Positions 61,139 to 64,000 of a stretch of 64,000 bases of DNA are shown in pieces. The DNA lies in the NCBI RefSeq assembly GCF_000196675.2, contig NC_015312.1, positions 1,116,001-1,180,000 on the forward strand, in the 5' to 3' direction. This DNA is from Pseudonocardia benzenivorans CB1190 (GTDB lineage Bacteria > Actinomycetota > Actinomycetes > Mycobacteriales > Pseudonocardiaceae). Below the pieces are notes generated by a model. The model saw nothing but the letters and a program-made list of their open reading frames with translations, was not told the origin of the DNA and did not search any database. The translations under genes and the position numbers were made by a program. The stretch's first letter is position 1. Every line of letters starts with the position of its first letter.

Positions 61139-62508
61139 CCGCCGTGACGACGCACCGCACCGCCGAGGAGATCGGCCGCACGGCCACGGGCCCGCGGCCG
61201 CTCCCGGCGCTGGGGGAGACGCGCGAGGTCGCGCTGCCCGACGTCGTCGAGCAGACCCTGCCGTCGGGGCTGCGGGTGCTGGCCGCGCGCCGGCCCGGAG
61301 TACCGATGGTCGAGCTGCGGCTGCGCGTCCCGTTCGCGGGTTCGGACGCCGACCACCCGGCCGTCGCCGAGTTGCTGTCCTCGACGCTGCTGACCGGCAC
61401 CGCTGACCGCGACCGCGTGGAGATCGACGACGAGCTCGCCGCCGTCGGCGCGGACCTCGGCGTGAGCGTCGACCCCGAGCGGCTGTCGATCGGCGGCTCC
61501 GGGCTGTCCGACGGGCTGCCGCGGGTCCTCGCCGTGCTGGCCGACGTGCTCACCGCCGCGACGCACCCCGACGCCGAGGTGGCCCGCGAACGTGAACGGC
61601 TCGCCGAGCGCATCGCCGTCGCCCGCGCCCAACCGCGCACGATCGCCCGCGAGGCGCTGCAGCGCAGGCGGTTCGGCGATCACCCGATCACGCGGGAGAT
61701 GCCCCGGGCCGAGGAGGTCGCCGCCGTCACCGCCGAACAGGTCCGCGCGCTGCAGGCCGCCGCACTCGTCCCGGGCGGGTCGATCCTGACGCTGGTCGGC
61801 GACATCGACCCGCAGGCCGCGATCGCGCACGTCGGCGACGCGCTCGCCGGCTGGACGGCCGGGCACGACGCCCGTGAGCTCGATCCACCGCCGCTGCCCG
61901 ATCCGGGCGACCTGCTGCTGGTCCACCGGCCGGGTTCGGTGCAGTCGCAGCTGCGGCTCTCCGGCCGCGCGCTGCGCCGTGACGACGACGGCTACGCGGC
62001 GCTGCAGCTGGCCAACCTCGTCTTCGGCGGCTACTTCTCCTCGCGCTGGATGGAGAACATCCGCGAGGACAAGGGGTACACCTACGGCGCGCACTCCGGC
62101 ACGGAGTTCGTGCCGGGCGGCGCGCTGCTGGGCGTCGAGACCGACGTCGCGAGCGACGTCACCGCCGCGGCGCTGCTGGAGACCCGCTACGAGCTCGGCC
62201 GGATGACGGCGGTGCCGCCGTCGGCCGACGAGGTGGAAGCGGCCCGCGCCTACGCCATCGGGTCGTTGCTGATCTCGCTCGACAGCCAGGGCGGGCTCGC
62301 GGGGATGCTCACCTCGCTGGCCGCCGACGGCCTCGACGTCGACTGGCTGCGCGCGCACCCGGGGCGGCTGACGGCCGTCACCACGGAGCAGGTCGCCGCG
62401 GCGGCGCTCGAGTTCTTCGCGCCCAGCACGTTCACCGGCGTCGTCGTGGGCGACGCCGAGGTGATCGGGGCCGGGGTCCGCGCGCTCGGCGGGATCGAGG
62501 GCCCGTGA
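61135..62508 (+). CDS. M16 peptidase, non-catalytic subunit
   Basis: 457 aa. Same fold, but the HxxEH position reads HPAVAELLSS, so no zinc. The R/Y pair of the partner subunit is kept in YFSSRWMENIREDKGYTYGA near residue 300, where it shapes the substrate site. Start overlaps the catalytic subunit; the stop overlaps nudC (GTGA), making a three-gene operon. Confidence 0.92.
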   Translation: MTAVTTHRTAEEIGRTATGPRPLPALGETREVALPDVVEQTLPSGLRVLAARRPGVPMVELRLRVPFAGSDADHPAVAELLSSTLLTGTADRDRVEIDDELAAVGADLGVSVDPERLSIGGSGLSDGLPRVLAVLADVLTAATHPDAEVARERERLAERIAVARAQPRTIAREALQRRRFGDHPITREMPRAEEVAAVTAEQVRALQAAALVPGGSILTLVGDIDPQAAIAHVGDALAGWTAGHDARELDPPPLPDPGDLLLVHRPGSVQSQLRLSGRALRRDDDGYAALQLANLVFGGYFSSRWMENIREDKGYTYGAHSGTEFVPGGALLGVETDVASDVTAAALLETRYELGRMTAVPPSADEVEAARAYAIGSLLISLDSQGGLAGMLTSLAADGLDVDWLRAHPGRLTAVTTEQVAAAALEFFAPSTFTGVVVGDAEVIGAGVRALGGIEGP

Positions 62509-63503
62509 CCGGCTTCGCACTGCACACCCCGCCGCTGCTGTCCCGGGCCGCGGCGCTGCGCGACGAGCCGCTGCGCACCGACGCGGCCCGCCAGCTCGCC
62601 GGCTGGCCGACCGCGCGGCTGGTCGTCGTCGACGACAAGGGGCGCACCCCCGTCAGCTGGGACTCGGCCCCGGAGGCCGCCTTCCGCGAGGGTGACGCCG
62701 CCGCCTGGGACGCCGCGTCCGGCTCGGGCGTGCGGCTGCGCACCCGTCCGACGACGGGCGACGCGCCGCCCCCGGGGGCGGTGCTGCTCGGCGAGGCCGA
62801 GGGCGTCGCCTACTGGGCCGTGCGCGGGATGCCCGACCTCGTCGCGGGCGACGACCCGGCCGAGTGGGCCGACCTGCGTGCCGTCGGCGCGGAGCTCGAC
62901 GCGCTGGGCGCGGGCCTGATGACGACGGCCGTCGCGTCGCTCAACTGGCACGAGACCGCCCGGTTCTGCTCCCGGGACGGCTCGCCGACGCACGCGCACA
63001 ACGGCGGCTGGGTCCGCCGCTGCGAGGCGAACGACCACGAGGAGTACCCGCGGACCGATCCGGCCGTCATCTGCCTCGTGCACGACGGCGCGGACAAGGT
63101 CCTGCTGGCCCGCCAGCCCGTGTGGCCGCCCGGCCGCTACTCGGTGCTCGCCGGGTTCGTCGAGGCGGGGGAGTCGCTGGAGGCGTGCGTCGCCCGCGAG
63201 ATCGGCGAGGAGGTCGGCGTCGAGGTCACCGACATCGGCTACCTGGGCAGCCAGGCCTGGCCGTTCCCGCGGTCGCTGATGGTCGGCTTCCAGGCCGTCG
63301 CGGACCCGGCACAGCCGCTGTTCCCGGCCGACGGCGAGATCGAGGACGCCGTCTGGATCACCCGCGAGGAGCTGCGCGCGGGCCTGGCCCGCGGCGACTG
63401 GGCGGGCGATCCCACGGCCGTGAGCGGGAGCAAGGTCGTCCTGCTGCCGGGCCGGGTCTCGATCGCCCGGTCGATGTTGGAGTCGTGGGCGGCGCTGGAC
63501 TGA
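62505..63503 (+). CDS. nudC: NAD(+) diphosphatase (NudC)
   Basis: 332 aa. Nudix box GFVEAGESLEACVAREIGEE then VGV near residues 218-240, followed by SQAWPFPRSLM, the NADH-pyrophosphatase signature (Ala for Pro). The zinc ribbon has FCSRDG and RRCEAND: two of the four expected cysteines are replaced. Cleaves NADH/NAD+ and can remove NAD caps from RNA. Counterpart of Rv3199c. GTG overlaps the M16 stop. A bidirectional hairpin follows. Confidence 0.95.
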   Translation: MTGFALHTPPLLSRAAALRDEPLRTDAARQLAGWPTARLVVVDDKGRTPVSWDSAPEAAFREGDAAAWDAASGSGVRLRTRPTTGDAPPPGAVLLGEAEGVAYWAVRGMPDLVAGDDPAEWADLRAVGAELDALGAGLMTTAVASLNWHETARFCSRDGSPTHAHNGGWVRRCEANDHEEYPRTDPAVICLVHDGADKVLLARQPVWPPGRYSVLAGFVEAGESLEACVAREIGEEVGVEVTDIGYLGSQAWPFPRSLMVGFQAVADPAQPLFPADGEIEDAVWITREELRAGLARGDWAGDPTAVSGSKVVLLPGRVSIARSMLESWAALD

Positions 63504-63533
63504 CTGTGAGGGTGGTCAAGCCGGACCGACGTG

Positions 63534-63566
63534 GACCGGCCCGGCGCCGCAGGCGCCGGGCCGGTC
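63534..63566. terminator. Bidirectional terminator between nudC and mycoredoxin
   Basis: A perfect 15-bp stem (GACCGGCCCGGCGCC and complement) with a 3-nt loop, 31 bp after nudC and 10 bp before the end of the convergent mycoredoxin gene. Confidence 0.8.
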
Positions 63567-63575
63567 ACGGGACGA

Positions 63576-63824
63576 TCAGGCGGCCTCGGCCTCCAGCTTG
63601 GCCTTGACCTGCGCGAACGAGGGGTTCGTCGCGGTCGTCTCGTCGGGGAACAGGACCGTCGGCACGGTCTGGTTCCCGCCGTTGACGCCCTCGACGAAGC
63701 GCGCCGCGTCGGCGTTGCGCTCGATGTCGATCTCCCTGTACTCGATGCCCGCCTCGTCGAGCTGGAGCTTGAGGCGGCGGCAGTAGCCGCACCACGTGGT
63801 CGAGTACACAGTCAACTGGGCCAT
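63576..63824 (-). CDS. mrx1: Mycoredoxin (glutaredoxin-like)
   Basis: 82 aa. TVYSTTWCGYCRRLK gives the CxxC active site (WCGYC, residues 11-15); NQTVPTVLFPD is the cis-Pro loop and ATNPS the mycothiol-contact region. Reduces mycothiol mixed disulfides in the cytoplasm; counterpart of Rv3198A. Starts at ATG 63824. It is divergent from uvrD2. Confidence 0.94.
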   Translation of the reverse strand: MAQLTVYSTTWCGYCRRLKLQLDEAGIEYREIDIERNADAARFVEGVNGGNQTVPTVLFPDETTATNPSFAQVKAKLEAEAA

Positions 63825-63945
63825 GTCCTGGTCAACGGCCTGGCGCGGACATTGCTTCCGCCGCATGTGTGTGCCGCATCTCACCCGTGCCCGCACCGGG
63901 CCGCCGCCCACGCGGGAGGTCTCCGGAAGCGTCGGGGAGGCCTGC

Positions 63946-63951
63946 GAGGAT
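63946..63951 (+). promoter_or_regulatory. -10 box GAGGAT before uvrD2
   Basis: GAGGAT ends 6 nt before the GTG at 63958. The 133-bp gap to the mycoredoxin start holds the two divergent promoters and no gene. Confidence 0.4.
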
Positions 63952-63957
63952 GGGGCC

Positions 63958-64000
63958 GTGACCGCCGATCCGCTGCACGATCTCGACGAGGAGCAGCTCG
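63958..64000 (+). CDS. uvrD2: ATP-dependent DNA helicase UvrD2 (N-terminus only)
   Basis: Only 14 codons are inside the window: MTADPLHDLDEEQL. The LDEEQ segment fits the start of UvrD2-type helicases (ahead of the Q motif), and position next to mycoredoxin and nudC matches Rv3198c. Identification rests mainly on gene order. Confidence 0.7.
   Translation, partial: MTADPLHDLDEEQL

Overview
The window is a 64-kb stretch of a very GC-rich actinobacterial chromosome. There are no rRNA, tRNA, CRISPR or phage genes. GTG starts and 1- to 4-nt stop/start overlaps are very common. Many genes look leaderless, with a TANNNT box 6-8 nt before the start codon. A scattered backbone keeps the order of the Mycobacterium tuberculosis Rv3198c-Rv3212 region: Rv3212-like beta-propeller, rhlE, Rv3210c-like ferritin fold, DUF3107, TetR (Rv3208), moeZ (Rv3206c), TIGR02569 (Rv3205c), ATL protein (Rv3204), LipV-like hydrolase (Rv3203), adnA/adnB (Rv3202c/Rv3201c), K+ channel (Rv3200c), nudC (Rv3199c), mycoredoxin (Rv3198A) and uvrD2 (Rv3198c). 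This places the organism in the Mycobacteriales/Pseudonocardiales; Pseudonocardiaceae is my best guess, from memory of gene content and not from a search.

Layout. 1-7.4 kb: housekeeping and unknowns (phosphoesterase end, SAM methyltransferase with DUF5914 Rieske protein, CorA, MaoC hydratase, Nudix, a 52-aa membrane peptide with a PH-domain protein, PHP phosphoesterase, RecB-like nuclease). 7.4-11.8 kb: start of the Rv321x block. 11.9-18.5 kb: a divergent island. A TetR gene with DUF4873, a degenerate ABC ATPase and a YhgE/Pip membrane protein faces an SDR-AurF-hydrolase operon, and two identical-type operator palindromes lie between them. 19.2-22.7 kb: copper export (CopA plus a secreted copper-type protein) behind a CsoR-like palindrome. 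22.7-28.9 kb: hydrolase, MoeZ, a 907-aa zinc-ribbon/TM/coiled-coil protein of unknown function, TIGR02569. 29.0-38.9 kb: nitrate assimilation (narK, nitrate reductase and its flavoprotein, nirB, nirD, uroporphyrinogen-III synthase fused to a winged helix, sirohydrochlorin chelatase), with a GlnR-type box before the reductase. This block sits between the Rv3205c and Rv3204 counterparts.

39-50.8 kb: ATL and LipV-like proteins, the AdnAB helicase-nuclease, a 62-bp tandem repeat array, a DoxX/MarR pair with nested palindromes, a saccharopine-dehydrogenase-like protein and a K+ channel. 50.8-54.8 kb: a xylose operon (xylA-xylB-ROK regulator) with an operator. 54.8-63.5 kb: exonuclease III, a lipoprotein/class F sortase pair, a ProA-family protein, an HtrA-type protease, an M16 peptidase pair and NudC. 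The window ends with mycoredoxin and the first codons of uvrD2.

The most unusual content is non-coding. A 53-bp near-perfect palindrome is present three times (inside a coding region, between convergent genes, and between xylA and xylB). There is also a 62-bp tandem array with internal hairpins, and a 22-bp tandem repeat ending in a 42-bp palindrome. Several tiny coupled reading frames (6-26 codons) end exactly on the start of the next gene; one of them arose by a 17-bp duplication of a ribosome-binding site with its start codon.
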